50,075 bases of DNA from Bacteroidales bacterium. GTDB taxonomy: Bacteria; Bacteroidota; Bacteroidia; Bacteroidales; UBA932. Below the pieces are notes generated by a model. That model made no database searches, was not told the DNA's origin, and saw only the letters and a program-made list of their open reading frames with translations. The stretch spans positions 1 to 50,075 of the forward strand of contig JAFTWQ010000023.1 in NCBI GenBank assembly GCA_017465225.1, read 5' to 3'. Each line of letters starts with the position of its first letter. Position 1 is the first letter of the stretch. The position numbers and the translations under genes are program-made. Shown piece by piece: positions 1 through 8,067 of the stretch.

Positions 1-302
1 AATTAATAACACTAAAACTAATAACCAATAAGTTGTGAGAGTTTCAGAATAACTCTCTGATCAACTCGAATGCAAAGGTACTGCTTTTTCAGACATTATC
101 AATAACCGTTCCATACAACTCCGACGAACGGTTAAAAATCGCATATGAACAAAATACCTAATATTTACAATTTTCAACAAATCAGGTATATAAATATCGA
201 ATCTGTAAATTTAGGGTGGCCCAAATTTACGGATTCAATATTTTTACATACATCAAATTTCAAACAATAAGTTTATCCCAAATCCGACGAATTGAAATCA
301 AT
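1..302. other. AT-rich intergenic region downstream of glsA
   Basis: No convincing coding sequence is visible in these 302 bases, which lie beyond the 3' end of the minus-strand glutaminase gene. Two hairpins can be seen. A weak one has arms GAGAGTT (37-43) and AACTCTC (51-57). A stronger near-palindrome is listed separately at 205-230. The stretch is AT-rich, as is usual for Bacteroidales intergenic DNA. Confidence 0.5.
205..230. terminator. Near-perfect palindromic hairpin beyond glsA
   Basis: Arms GTAAATTT (205-212) and AAATTTAC (223-230) are perfect complements, and inside them GGG (214-216) pairs with CCC (220-222) around a three-base loop, with one bulged A. It lies about 70 bases downstream of the glsA stop codon. 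It may end glsA transcription, although no long T tract follows on that strand. It could instead be an operator for a gene beyond the left edge. Confidence 0.4.
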
Positions 303-1214
303 CTAGAAGATAGATTCCTGCGTTGCTGTCGTAAGCAGTTCAAGAGCTTTCATTCCCATGACCGAATTGCCTTTCGAATTCAATCTGGGACTCCATACTG
401 CAACAGCGTAACGCATTGGATATATGGCAACTATGCCACCGCCGACGCCGCTCTTTCCAGGCAGTCCGACCAGATACGAGAACTCTCCTGCCTCATCGTA
501 AAAGCCGCAAGTCTGCATCACGGCATTCATTCTCTTGATCTGCGATGGACTCAACTTATACCCTGCAAAATCGAAAGGACAGGCATTCGTGAACGCAATG
601 AACGCAGATGCGAGTTCCCTGCACGTCATTTCCACCGAGCACATCTTGAAATAGAACATCAGCACATCTTCGATATCATTATCTATCGTGCCATGATATT
701 TCAGCATATTGGCGATCGCAGCATTCAGATATCCTTTCTCACGCTCCGACAATGCCACCTCCATATTATAATCTATGGTATCGTTCCCGGCAAGCGCACG
801 GATGAAATCAAGGAATTCCTTTTCCGGATCATCAAGTTCCGTCATCAATATGTCCGCAATCACGATGGCTCCGGCATTGATGAACGGATTACGGGGAATG
901 CCCTTCTCGACTTCAAGCTGGACGAGCGAATTGAAGGAAGTTCCAGACGGTTCCTTTCCAACACGCTTCCATAAAGCCTCGCCCTTGAGCGACAGCGACA
1001 TGGCCAGGGCAAATACCTTCGTGATACTCTGAATAGAGAAACGCGTATCAGCCTGACGGAAAGGATAGACCTCTCCGGAGACTGTCTCAAGGCACATTCC
1101 GAACTGGTCGGGATTCACTTTTGCCAAAGCCGGTATATAATCCGCCTGCTTTCCCTTGGATGCGAAAGGAAGAATCTCCTGATAGATATCTTCCATTATT
1201 CTTTTATAGTCCAT
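303..1214 (-). CDS. glsA: Glutaminase A
   Basis: This 303-residue protein has the normal length of bacterial serine-dependent glutaminases, which hydrolyse L-glutamine to L-glutamate and ammonia in the cytoplasm. The Ser-x-x-Lys catalytic motif of the beta-lactamase-like fold is seen at Ser63-Lys66 within FSIQSITKV. The family blocks NPFINAGAI and GLPGKSGVGGGI are also present. There is no signal peptide. The gene is transcribed away from a gad decarboxylase/antiporter pair 1.1 kb away. In such a setting the ammonia released consumes protons and the glutamate feeds the decarboxylase, so a role in acid resistance is likely (inference from context). A TAnnTTTG promoter element lies at 1238-1245. 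Confidence 0.95.
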   Translation of the reverse strand: MDYKRIMEDIYQEILPFASKGKQADYIPALAKVNPDQFGMCLETVSGEVYPFRQADTRFSIQSITKVFALAMSLSLKGEALWKRVGKEPSGTSFNSLVQLEVEKGIPRNPFINAGAIVIADILMTELDDPEKEFLDFIRALAGNDTIDYNMEVALSEREKGYLNAAIANMLKYHGTIDNDIEDVLMFYFKMCSVEMTCRELASAFIAFTNACPFDFAGYKLSPSQIKRMNAVMQTCGFYDEAGEFSYLVGLPGKSGVGGGIVAIYPMRYAVAVWSPRLNSKGNSVMGMKALELLTTATQESIF

Positions 1215-1228
1215 CTGATTGTGATACT

Positions 1229-1239
1229 AAACGATTACA
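1229..1239 (+). promoter_or_regulatory. Shared 11-mer AAACGATTACA, copy 1
   Basis: This 11-mer sits between the glsA -7 element and its start codon. The identical sequence in the same orientation is found at 2251-2261, upstream of gadB. It may be a binding site common to both parts of the acid-resistance module. This is an inference from exact sequence recurrence only. Confidence 0.3.
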
Positions 1240-1245
1240 AAAATA
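1238..1245 (-). promoter_or_regulatory. -7 promoter element of glsA
   Basis: The minus strand reads TATTTTTG, an exact match to the Bacteroidetes -7 consensus TAnnTTTG, 24 bases upstream of the glsA start codon. The 11-mer AAACGATTACA (plus strand 1229-1239) overlaps its edge and recurs upstream of gadB. Confidence 0.6.
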
Positions 1246-1333
1246 CAATTAAATCGGAAGAAACATCAAGGACAACAAATGTTTTTCGAAAGCATTTGCT
1301 TCAATATTGCTATGAAGACATAATTAATTAGGA

Positions 1334-1341
1334 TATATTTG
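1334..1341 (+). promoter_or_regulatory. -7 promoter element of the DUF4380-like gene
   Basis: TATATTTG matches the Bacteroidetes consensus TAnnTTTG exactly and ends 21 bases before the ATG at 1363. A clear -33 TTG at the usual spacing is not seen; the nearest TTG is about 24 bases upstream. Confidence 0.6.
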
Positions 1342-1362
1342 TAATCATAACACAGAATTGTC

Positions 1363-2247
1363 ATGAAAAGAATCATTACAGTCATCGCAGTCAGCCTTTC
1401 ATTGGCTGGATTGAACCTTTATGCCCAGACTCCGGTAAAGACGGAAGAAGGCAGATACACCCTCACAAACGGCGAGGTGACAATGACGGTCGACGCACAG
1501 CGCGGAGGCAAGATCATTTCATTCAGGCATGCCGACACAGAGATCCTGTCACAGACACGGTTCCCGAATTCGTTCGGAAGCACATTCTGGACAAGCCCGC
1601 AGTCGGAATGGAACTGGCCTCCGGTTCCGGAATACGACAGGAATCCGTTTGAAGCGGAGATTGTTTCCGGCACTCTCGTCCTGAACGGTCAGAAGTCCGA
1701 ACGCTTCGGCTACAGGATAAGAAAGGTATTTGCTGTAGATCCTAAAGACAATGCCTTCGTCATCACATATACCATCATCAACGGATCAGACCAGACACGT
1801 AAGGTTGCACCTTGGGAGATTTCACGCGTACCTAACGGTGGCATACTATTCTTCGATGCAAAGGAAGCTGTGCCGGCGAACAACATGGAAGGCCTTCCGT
1901 TCGAGTTTACAAAGAAAGCTGCATGGTATACATTAGATGAGGCACGTGTCAACCGCAAGATCAATGCAGACGGCAAAGGATGGCTTGCATTCAGCGACAA
2001 GGGACTTCTCTTTGTAAAGACTTTCCCTGACCTCAAGGCATCTGAACCAGCTCCGGCTGAAGCAGAGATCCAGATCTTTGCAAATCCAGGCAAGACATTC
2101 GTAGAGATCGAGGAGCAGGGAGCATATACCACCTTGCAGCCTGGTGAAGAGGTCAGCTGGACAGTACGCTGGTATCTCGTTCCAAATGACCTTCCGGCAG
2201 TTCCTTCAAAGGCACTTCTGAAAAAAGCTATCAAGATTGCCAGGTAA
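1363..2247 (+). CDS. Secreted DUF4380-like protein (galactose mutarotase-like fold)
   Basis: The 294-residue product starts with a clear signal peptide (MKRIITVIAVSLSLAGLNLYA, cleaved near AQT) and should be periplasmic or exported. The body starts with a beta-rich segment (TLTNGEVTMTVDAQRGGKII) typical of the galactose mutarotase-like sandwich found in DUF4380 and aldose-epimerase-related proteins. Such proteins bind sugars or act as hydrolase accessory domains, but no reaction is established for this one. The gene lies between glsA and gadB, 88 bases before gadB, so it could be cotranscribed with the gad genes or belong to the sugar-use genes downstream. Domain assignment comes from sequence resemblance only. 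Confidence 0.7.
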   Translation: MKRIITVIAVSLSLAGLNLYAQTPVKTEEGRYTLTNGEVTMTVDAQRGGKIISFRHADTEILSQTRFPNSFGSTFWTSPQSEWNWPPVPEYDRNPFEAEIVSGTLVLNGQKSERFGYRIRKVFAVDPKDNAFVITYTIINGSDQTRKVAPWEISRVPNGGILFFDAKEAVPANNMEGLPFEFTKKAAWYTLDEARVNRKINADGKGWLAFSDKGLLFVKTFPDLKASEPAPAEAEIQIFANPGKTFVEIEEQGAYTTLQPGEEVSWTVRWYLVPNDLPAVPSKALLKKAIKIAR

Positions 2248-2250
2248 CTG

Positions 2251-2261
2251 AAACGATTACA
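2251..2261 (+). promoter_or_regulatory. Shared 11-mer AAACGATTACA, copy 2
   Basis: It is identical to the sequence next to the glsA promoter at 1229-1239 and lies just past the stop codon of the DUF4380-like gene, 75 bases before gadB. It may mark a regulator binding site for gadB, but no promoter element is obvious beside it. Confidence 0.3.
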
Positions 2262-2297
2262 TGCAGTCTACGGGCTTGCATGGCACATTTTGTGAGA

Positions 2298-2345
2298 TTC
2301 CGTCCATAGTTGTTAATTTTTAATTATTATAAGCTATGGACGGAA
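2298..2345 (+). promoter_or_regulatory. Long hairpin covering the gadB start codon
   Basis: TTCCGTCCATAG (2298-2309) and CTATGGACGGAA (2334-2345) form a perfect 12-base-pair inverted repeat around a 24-base AT-rich loop. The right arm contains the gadB initiation codon (ATG 2336-2338) and its next two codons. A transcript starting upstream would therefore fold the start codon into a stable stem. This suggests translational control, for example by pH, temperature, or a protein or RNA that opens the stem. The pairing is seen directly; the control is inferred. Confidence 0.55.
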
Positions 2346-3712
2346 AACTTTATAATCTTCAGGAGCCGGCTCCGACGGAATTCATTCCGGAACATGGAAC
2401 ATCGGCTGAAAAGGCATATCAGACAGTCAAGGACGAAACATTCCCCCAGACACAGCCTAGGCTGAATCTGGCAACTTTCGTCACAACATATATGGACGAC
2501 TACGGCACAAGACTGATGAACGAGGCCGTAGGAATAAACTACATCGACGAGACGGAATATCCACGTGTCGCAGTCATGTGCGGGAGATGCATCAACATGG
2601 TCGCAAACATGTGGAATTCACCAGAACAGAACGAATGGAAGACCGGTGCGGTCGGCATCGGATCTTCAGAGGCATGCATGCTTGGCGGAGTCGCGGCATG
2701 GATACGATGGCGCGAACGAAGGAAAGCAGCAGGCAAGCCATATGACAAACCGAATCTGATCATGAGTTCGGCATATCAGGTAGTATGGGAGAAGTTCTGC
2801 CAGCTGTGGCAGATTGAATTACGTACTGTACCTGTCTCACGGAAACACCCGACACTCGACATTGAGACTGCCATAGAGATGTGCGATGAGAACACTATCT
2901 GCATCGTACCTATCGAAGGCGTGACATGGACAGGTATGAACGATGATGTAGAAGCTCTCAATGACGCCCTCGAACAGTACAACAGGATCACCGGCTATGA
3001 TATACCGATACATGTGGATGCCGCATCGGGAGGCTTTATTCTGCCATTCCTGAATCCGGACAAGAAATGGGACTTCAGGCTGAAATGGGTTCTCTCGATA
3101 TCGACATCAGGTCATAAATACGGGCTCGTATATCCCGGCCTGGGATGGGTGGTATGGAAAGACAAGCAGTATCTGCCGAAAGAGATGTCATTCAGCGTCA
3201 ATTATTTAGGGGCTAGCATCACCCAGGTCGGCCTGAATTTCTCACGCCCGGCAGCACAGATTCTGGCACAATACTACAATTTCATCCACCTCGGAATGGA
3301 AGGATACAGGGAAGTACATTCCGAATCCATGGCCATAGCGGAATATTGCCATGAAAAGATCGGTGAGATGGACTGCTTCATGAATTATGCAGACAAGCTC
3401 GACAATCCCCTCTTCATATGGATGATGAAGCCGGAATACGAAAAGAAGGCAAAATGGACTCTCTTTGACCTTCAGGACAAGCTGATGCAGAGCGGATGGA
3501 TGGTTCCGGCATATACGATGCCGAAGGACATCGAAGATATGGTCGTAATGAGGATTGTTGTGCGGCAGGGAATGTCGCGCGATATGGCGGACATGCTCAT
3601 CGGAGACATCAGGAATGCTGTCGCAGAACTTGAGAAACTGGAATATCCTACTGCGTCAAGAATTGAGGTCAACGACGGAAAGAAGCATAAGGGGCACGTA
3701 TTCACACATTAA
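2336..3712 (+). CDS. gadB: Glutamate decarboxylase
   Basis: This 458-residue enzyme is a pyridoxal-phosphate-dependent decarboxylase that turns L-glutamate into GABA and CO2, consuming a proton. Length and sequence match the bacterial GadA/GadB family, including GSSEACMLGG, IPIHVDAASGGF and the cofactor-binding SGHKYG motif with Lys261. The start at 2336 is forced, because the next in-frame ATG is about 50 residues inside the conserved region. It is followed after 11 bases by the antiporter gene, giving the usual gadB-gadC pair. The start codon is buried in a 12-base-pair hairpin, which is unusual. Confidence 0.96.
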   Translation: MDGKLYNLQEPAPTEFIPEHGTSAEKAYQTVKDETFPQTQPRLNLATFVTTYMDDYGTRLMNEAVGINYIDETEYPRVAVMCGRCINMVANMWNSPEQNEWKTGAVGIGSSEACMLGGVAAWIRWRERRKAAGKPYDKPNLIMSSAYQVVWEKFCQLWQIELRTVPVSRKHPTLDIETAIEMCDENTICIVPIEGVTWTGMNDDVEALNDALEQYNRITGYDIPIHVDAASGGFILPFLNPDKKWDFRLKWVLSISTSGHKYGLVYPGLGWVVWKDKQYLPKEMSFSVNYLGASITQVGLNFSRPAAQILAQYYNFIHLGMEGYREVHSESMAIAEYCHEKIGEMDCFMNYADKLDNPLFIWMMKPEYEKKAKWTLFDLQDKLMQSGWMVPAYTMPKDIEDMVVMRIVVRQGMSRDMADMLIGDIRNAVAELEKLEYPTASRIEVNDGKKHKGHVFTH

Positions 3713-3723
3713 ATCCGCTAGCT

Positions 3724-5184
3724 ATGAAGACACAGAAAGGAAACGCGGGTACAGCGGTCAAATTAAGTGTGGCTACGCTCGCAATCATGAATATAACAGC
3801 AGTAGTGAGCCTCCGAGGACTGCCATCGGAGGCCATATACGGACTGTCATCTGCATTCTATTACCTGTTCGCGGCGATAGTGTTTCTCATTCCGACGGCT
3901 ATGGTGGCAGCCGAGCTGGCAGCCATGTTCTCCGACAAGCAAGGCGGAGTCTTCCGCTGGGTCGGAGAGGCTTTCGGTCCACGGGCCGGATTTCTGGCCA
4001 TATGGCTGCAATGGATAGAGTCGACAATATGGTATCCTACTGTCCTGACCTTCGGAGCGGTCTCATTCGCATACATCGGTCTGAACGGAGCTTCTGATGC
4101 CGTGCTTGCCTCGAACAAGATATTCACTCTCGTCACAGTTCTTGCCATTTACTGGGCAGCGACCTTCATTGCGATGAAAGGAATTGGATGGGTCGGAAAG
4201 ATAAGCAAATGGGGCGGTCTCATCGGAACGATCATCCCGGCAGGACTACTTATAGTACTGGGTATCATATACATAGCTACGGGAGGACACAATTATATGG
4301 ACATGAGCCAGAGCTTCATTCCGGACCTCACCAAACTTGACAATCTTGTACTGGCAAGCAGCATCTTCCTGTTCTATGCGGGTATGGAAATGATGGGCGT
4401 TCACGTGATGGATGTAAACAATCCGTCGCGAAACTATCCCAAGGCCATAATCATAGGATCGCTCGCGACGGTATGCATATTCGTATTGGGAACATTCGCC
4501 CTTGGAGTCATAATTCCGGCAAAGGACATCAACCTGACCCAGTCTCTGCTCATCGGTTTCGACAACTTCTTCAGGTACTTCCATATCCCATGGGCAGGTC
4601 CTGTGATAGCTGTAGCCCTCATGCTCGGAGTACTGGCAAGCGTGCTCACATGGGTTGCAGGCCCTTCAAAGGGTATCTTCACTGTCGGAAAGGCAGGCTA
4701 CCTGCCTCCTTTCTTCCAGAAAAGCAACAGTCACGGAGTGCAGCGGAACATCCTGCTGGTACAGGGAGGAATAGTGACCCTGCTCTCGCTTCTGTTCGTG
4801 GTAATGCCTTCCGTGCAGTCCTTCTACCAGATCCTGTCGCAGCTCACCATCCTGCTTTACCTTATAATGTACATGCTGATGTTTGCTGCTGCGATAACAT
4901 TGCGGTACAAGATGAAAACGGCTCAACGCCCGTTCCGTCTTGGCAAAGGCAATGCTCTGATGTGGATTCTTGGCGTTACAGGCTTTTGCGGTTCGCTCCT
5001 GGCATTCGTGCTGAGCTTCATTCCACCGGGACAGATCAACACAGGCAGCAGCACGGTCTGGTATGCGGTCCTGATAGCAGGATGCGTGATAATGGTCATC
5101 ATACCATTCATCATCTACTCGCTGCGCAAACCGTCATGGCGTGATCCGTCATCAGAATTCGCCCCATTCCACTGGGAGTCCTGA
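3724..5184 (+). CDS. gadC: Glutamate/GABA antiporter
   Basis: The 486-residue product is an inner-membrane APC-superfamily transporter with about twelve hydrophobic segments. It contains the early LRGLPSEAIYGLSSAFYYL region and FRWVGEAFGPRAGFLAIWLQ typical of GadC-like proteins. It should exchange external glutamate for internal GABA, completing the proton-consuming cycle with the decarboxylase encoded 11 bases upstream. The gene converges on the GH97 gene with only three bases between the two stop codons, so no separate terminator fits there. Substrate assignment rests on pairing with gadB as well as family resemblance. Confidence 0.92.
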   Translation: MKTQKGNAGTAVKLSVATLAIMNITAVVSLRGLPSEAIYGLSSAFYYLFAAIVFLIPTAMVAAELAAMFSDKQGGVFRWVGEAFGPRAGFLAIWLQWIESTIWYPTVLTFGAVSFAYIGLNGASDAVLASNKIFTLVTVLAIYWAATFIAMKGIGWVGKISKWGGLIGTIIPAGLLIVLGIIYIATGGHNYMDMSQSFIPDLTKLDNLVLASSIFLFYAGMEMMGVHVMDVNNPSRNYPKAIIIGSLATVCIFVLGTFALGVIIPAKDINLTQSLLIGFDNFFRYFHIPWAGPVIAVALMLGVLASVLTWVAGPSKGIFTVGKAGYLPPFFQKSNSHGVQRNILLVQGGIVTLLSLLFVVMPSVQSFYQILSQLTILLYLIMYMLMFAAAITLRYKMKTAQRPFRLGKGNALMWILGVTGFCGSLLAFVLSFIPPGQINTGSSTVWYAVLIAGCVIMVIIPFIIYSLRKPSWRDPSSEFAPFHWES

Positions 5185-5187
5185 CAA

Positions 5188-7137
5188 TCAGAGAGTTTCG
5201 ATCACGACTCCGCCGTTGCAAGGGATTTCAAGATCGAAGCGACGCTTCTTATTGACCTTGATTTCAGATGCCGAACCATTGAGTCCGGCATCATCTGTAT
5301 ACAGACGTACCCTATCGCCGGCATTGAACATAGGAAGCTCGAGCTTCACCTTTACAGTCTCCTTCTGCGCATTGATTCCGACAACAAACCACTTGTCTGC
5401 ATGACGGCGCGCCATGATGACGTATTTTCCAGGGTATCCGTCGATGAAGCGGACCTCATCCCAAAGAGTAGGAACATTCTTCATGAAATCGATGGCCCAT
5501 GCGGGAGCATCAGTCAGGTTGTTCGGAGCGAGCGCGAAATGCTGTACCGGACTCTGGAACATGACCGCAGTCGCAAGGGCAAAAACATCAGATGTGCGTC
5601 GTACGCTTCCTCTCGGAGCATTGTCAGCGTTGTAATACTTGTTCAGGGCACTGCCGCCGAAGTCCATGCTTCCGACAGTATTGCGGATGAACGGATGGAT
5701 ACATGCGTTGAAGGCCTCGTTATCGCAGGCTCCCTGCGAGAAATGCAGGTTTTCACTGGCAAGCACAGCCTCGCTTGAAGCATAGTTAGGATACATCCTT
5801 TCCCAGCCACGTGGCAATGTACATCCATGGAAGACGCAGAGAATGCCATAATCGTTGGCATCTGCGAGGATGTCCTCATAGAGCTTCATGGTCTCCTGCT
5901 TGTCACCGCCGAAGAAATCGACCTTGATTCCCCTGATGCCGATGCTCTGCATCCATTTCATCTCGCGGCGGCGGGCGATAGTATTATCCATGATACCCTT
6001 CGGGCCCTGAGGGGCATGATTCCAGTAACCGTTAGAGTTATACCACAGATAAAGGGCTACGCCTTTGCCTGCAGCGTATTCAGCAAGCTCTGCAATCCTG
6101 TCTCTGCCGATCTGGGTGTCCCAAAGTGCATCGACGAGAACAGTCCTGTATCCCATTTCTGCTGTGAAATCGATATATCTCTTCTGCTCGTCATAATTAG
6201 TGCTCGGATCCATTCCGATGATCCAGCTCCATGATCCCGGTCCATAGACATACTCCTTGGATGCCTCATACAAAGGCTCCACAAGGTCGAACGGAACGGT
6301 AGTCTCCATGATCGGAGCGAGTGAATTTCCAAGAGTGATGGTACGCCAAGGAGTCATGCCAGGCAATGGTATTCCCGGCGCAGCAGAACCGTTACCGTTA
6401 TTCTCGCCTTCCTGCGGGTATCCGATGGTATAGAGTCCGTCTGGCTCTCCCATAAGGCGGCTTGCGCAATATGCGCTGCTTACACCGGTCTCAGATATAA
6501 GGATCCACCCCTTGTCCTCGTTCCTGAAAAGGCATGGGAATGTATAGCCTTCTCCCCAGCCGTTCTTTCCGACAGGTTCGTCAAGGCTGTAGCCTGTCTC
6601 ATAGCTAGGATATGTACCGGCAAATCCGCCGCCCGGCTTTACCTGCGGGCAGAGGAATGCAGTTGCCGTCTGCGGAAGCTGGAATCCGGTAGCTTCGCTG
6701 AAGATCACACATGAAAGTGTGTTTCTGCGCGGGTACAACCTGTATCTGAAAGCGACGTCACGGTCTGAAACACGGAAGATCACATCATAGACAGGTCTCT
6801 CATCCTTTGCGAATGTGAATACGGCCTCGACTGCCTTGTAGTCGACCTGGCTCTGCTTGATGGTCTTCAGGCTGTATTGTTCCTCAATAAGTCTTGGAGC
6901 CTCTTTTTCCGGAAGCATGGTCATGCCTGACATATACTCACCCATGCTTGTATTGAGTCCGAGAGGAGACGGAAGAATGAATACGTTTCCGTCATATGTC
7001 ACGCTATAGTCTGGAGTCCCGTCCGAATCAGAAACGGTCACCTCTATCCTACCGTCCGGGCTGGAGAATTTCCTGTCTTCCGCCACAGCATTAAAAGCGA
7101 TCATCAGGCCGATCAAGCCAAAGAATACCTTTTTCAT
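5188..7137 (-). CDS. Glycoside hydrolase family 97 (likely retaining alpha-galactosidase type)
   Basis: The secreted 649-residue protein has the GH97 layout: a signal peptide (MKKVFFGLIGLMIAFNAVA), an N-terminal beta-sandwich, a TIM barrel from about residue 290, and a C-terminal beta domain ending in CNGGVVIETL. An Asp in the barrel motif IKVDFFGG (Asp407) fits the nucleophile of retaining GH97 enzymes such as alpha-galactosidases and beta-L-arabinopyranosidases. Inverting SusB-like alpha-glucosidases use glutamates instead. That mechanistic reading comes from memory of the family. An upstream in-frame ATG at 7146 adds three residues, but MKKV at 7137 gives a standard signal peptide. Context among xylan enzymes favours a side-chain-trimming role. 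Confidence 0.88.
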   Translation of the reverse strand: MKKVFFGLIGLMIAFNAVAEDRKFSSPDGRIEVTVSDSDGTPDYSVTYDGNVFILPSPLGLNTSMGEYMSGMTMLPEKEAPRLIEEQYSLKTIKQSQVDYKAVEAVFTFAKDERPVYDVIFRVSDRDVAFRYRLYPRRNTLSCVIFSEATGFQLPQTATAFLCPQVKPGGGFAGTYPSYETGYSLDEPVGKNGWGEGYTFPCLFRNEDKGWILISETGVSSAYCASRLMGEPDGLYTIGYPQEGENNGNGSAAPGIPLPGMTPWRTITLGNSLAPIMETTVPFDLVEPLYEASKEYVYGPGSWSWIIGMDPSTNYDEQKRYIDFTAEMGYRTVLVDALWDTQIGRDRIAELAEYAAGKGVALYLWYNSNGYWNHAPQGPKGIMDNTIARRREMKWMQSIGIRGIKVDFFGGDKQETMKLYEDILADANDYGILCVFHGCTLPRGWERMYPNYASSEAVLASENLHFSQGACDNEAFNACIHPFIRNTVGSMDFGGSALNKYYNADNAPRGSVRRTSDVFALATAVMFQSPVQHFALAPNNLTDAPAWAIDFMKNVPTLWDEVRFIDGYPGKYVIMARRHADKWFVVGINAQKETVKVKLELPMFNAGDRVRLYTDDAGLNGSASEIKVNKKRRFDLEIPCNGGVVIETL

Positions 7138-7161
7138 AGCAAACAATATTATCTTGTATTA

Positions 7162-7169
7162 CAAAGATA
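7162..7169 (-). promoter_or_regulatory. -7 promoter element of the GH97 gene
   Basis: The minus strand reads TATCTTTG, matching TAnnTTTG, 24 bases upstream of the chosen GH97 start. It gives GH97 its own promoter, separate from the cupin gene that ends at 7257. Confidence 0.55.
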
Positions 7170-7256
7170 AATATTTATTTCACCATGAAAAGTCATGAAT
7201 GGGCCAATCCCATACGATGTTCAATTATTGCAAGATTATGATTGAAATCTACAAGT

Positions 7257-7592
7257 TCAGCATTGGCAGACTGTAGCAAGGAAGATGAGATCCTCTGCAG
7301 AATCAGCAGGATTCATGAGACTGTGCGAGCAGCCTTTCGGACAATAGAGGCAATCCCCCGGAATGACCTTGTTCTCCTTGCCATCCTCAAGGAGAAAACC
7401 TTCTCCGCTCACGACATGAATGACCTCGCAGCTGTCTTCATGGGTATGGAAGCCGATAGATGCGCCCGGAACCAGGCAGCCACGGAAAATACGGTTGGTG
7501 CCGTCGAAGAACATATTGGCGGCCAGTTCCTTCTCCCCTCCCTTGAATTCAGGAAGATGGACCATAGGGATCTCGTCAAATTTAAGTATCAT
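7257..7592 (-). CDS. Small cupin-domain protein
   Basis: This 111-residue protein is a single-domain cupin. The first cupin motif is GASIGFHTHEDSCEVIHVVSGEG, with the histidines and glutamate that would hold a metal. The second is IPGDCLYCPKGCSHSLMNPAD. There is no signal peptide, so it is probably cytoplasmic. Such proteins bind small ligands or act as isomerases or dioxygenases; the substrate cannot be told. It follows the FKBP gene by five bases and is likely cotranscribed with it from the promoter at 8022-8029. Confidence 0.85.
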   Translation of the reverse strand: MILKFDEIPMVHLPEFKGGEKELAANMFFDGTNRIFRGCLVPGASIGFHTHEDSCEVIHVVSGEGFLLEDGKENKVIPGDCLYCPKGCSHSLMNPADSAEDLIFLATVCQC

Positions 7593-7597
7593 GTTTG

Positions 7598-8002
7598 TCA
7601 GCGTATATCAAGAAGGGTTATATCGAATATGAGTGTAGAGAATGCCTTGATGGCACCGGCAGGACGTGAGCCATATCCCAGATTGTACGGAATCACGATC
7701 TCCCATCTTGAACCGCACGGCATCTCCCTCAAGGCTGTGATCCAGCCGGTTATGAGTTCATTGAGACGGAAAGTCGCCGGCCTGCCTTTCTGGGTCTGGT
7801 CGAAGACCTTGCCGTTGATCAGCTTGCCGACATAATGTACTGTCACGAAGCTTTTCGGAGAGGGCTTGGGACCGTTTCCCTTGGATAGTTCGCGGTACAT
7901 GACTCCGTTGAACATTATCTTCACGCCAGGCTTCTGGGCATATTCCTGAAGGAACTCCTGATTCCTTAACTTATAGGCATTATCTACAGATGGCATATTC
8001 AA
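7598..8002 (-). CDS. FKBP-type peptidyl-prolyl cis-trans isomerase
   Basis: The 134-residue product carries one FKBP domain at about residues 45-134. Typical segments are VTVHYVGKLINGKVFDQT, the substrate-pocket stretch ITGWITALREMPCGSRWEIVIP and NLGYGSRPAGAI. It catalyses proline cis-trans isomerisation in protein folding. No signal peptide or lipobox is seen, so it is probably cytoplasmic, unlike the many exported FKBPs of this phylum. The start could be Met1 or Met3, six bases apart. It heads a two-gene operon with the cupin gene. Confidence 0.92.
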   Translation of the reverse strand: MNMPSVDNAYKLRNQEFLQEYAQKPGVKIMFNGVMYRELSKGNGPKPSPKSFVTVHYVGKLINGKVFDQTQKGRPATFRLNELITGWITALREMPCGSRWEIVIPYNLGYGSRPAGAIKAFSTLIFDITLLDIR

Positions 8003-8021
8003 ATGGTTTCAATAAAGTACG

Positions 8022-8029
8022 CAAATATA
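8022..8029 (-). promoter_or_regulatory. -7 promoter element of the FKBP-cupin operon
   Basis: The minus strand reads TATATTTG, an exact TAnnTTTG match, 19 bases upstream of the FKBP start. A TTG lies about 22 bases further upstream, close to the -33 spacing. The divergent dipeptidase gene has a weaker TAACTTTC at 8042-8049. Confidence 0.55.
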
Positions 8030-8067
8030 GCCAATAATTGCTAACTTTCGGCAAAAACAGATAAAGC

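Noticed and set aside
216-974. Long plus-strand ORF of 252 codons opposite glsA
   Set aside because: It lies antisense to a clear glutaminase gene, has no domain, and its composition is that of a mirrored coding strand.
2298-2345. Invertible promoter at gadB
   Set aside because: The repeats are only 24 bases apart, too close for the recombinase-driven promoter inversions known in Bacteroides, and no recombinase gene is near; an RNA hairpin is simpler.
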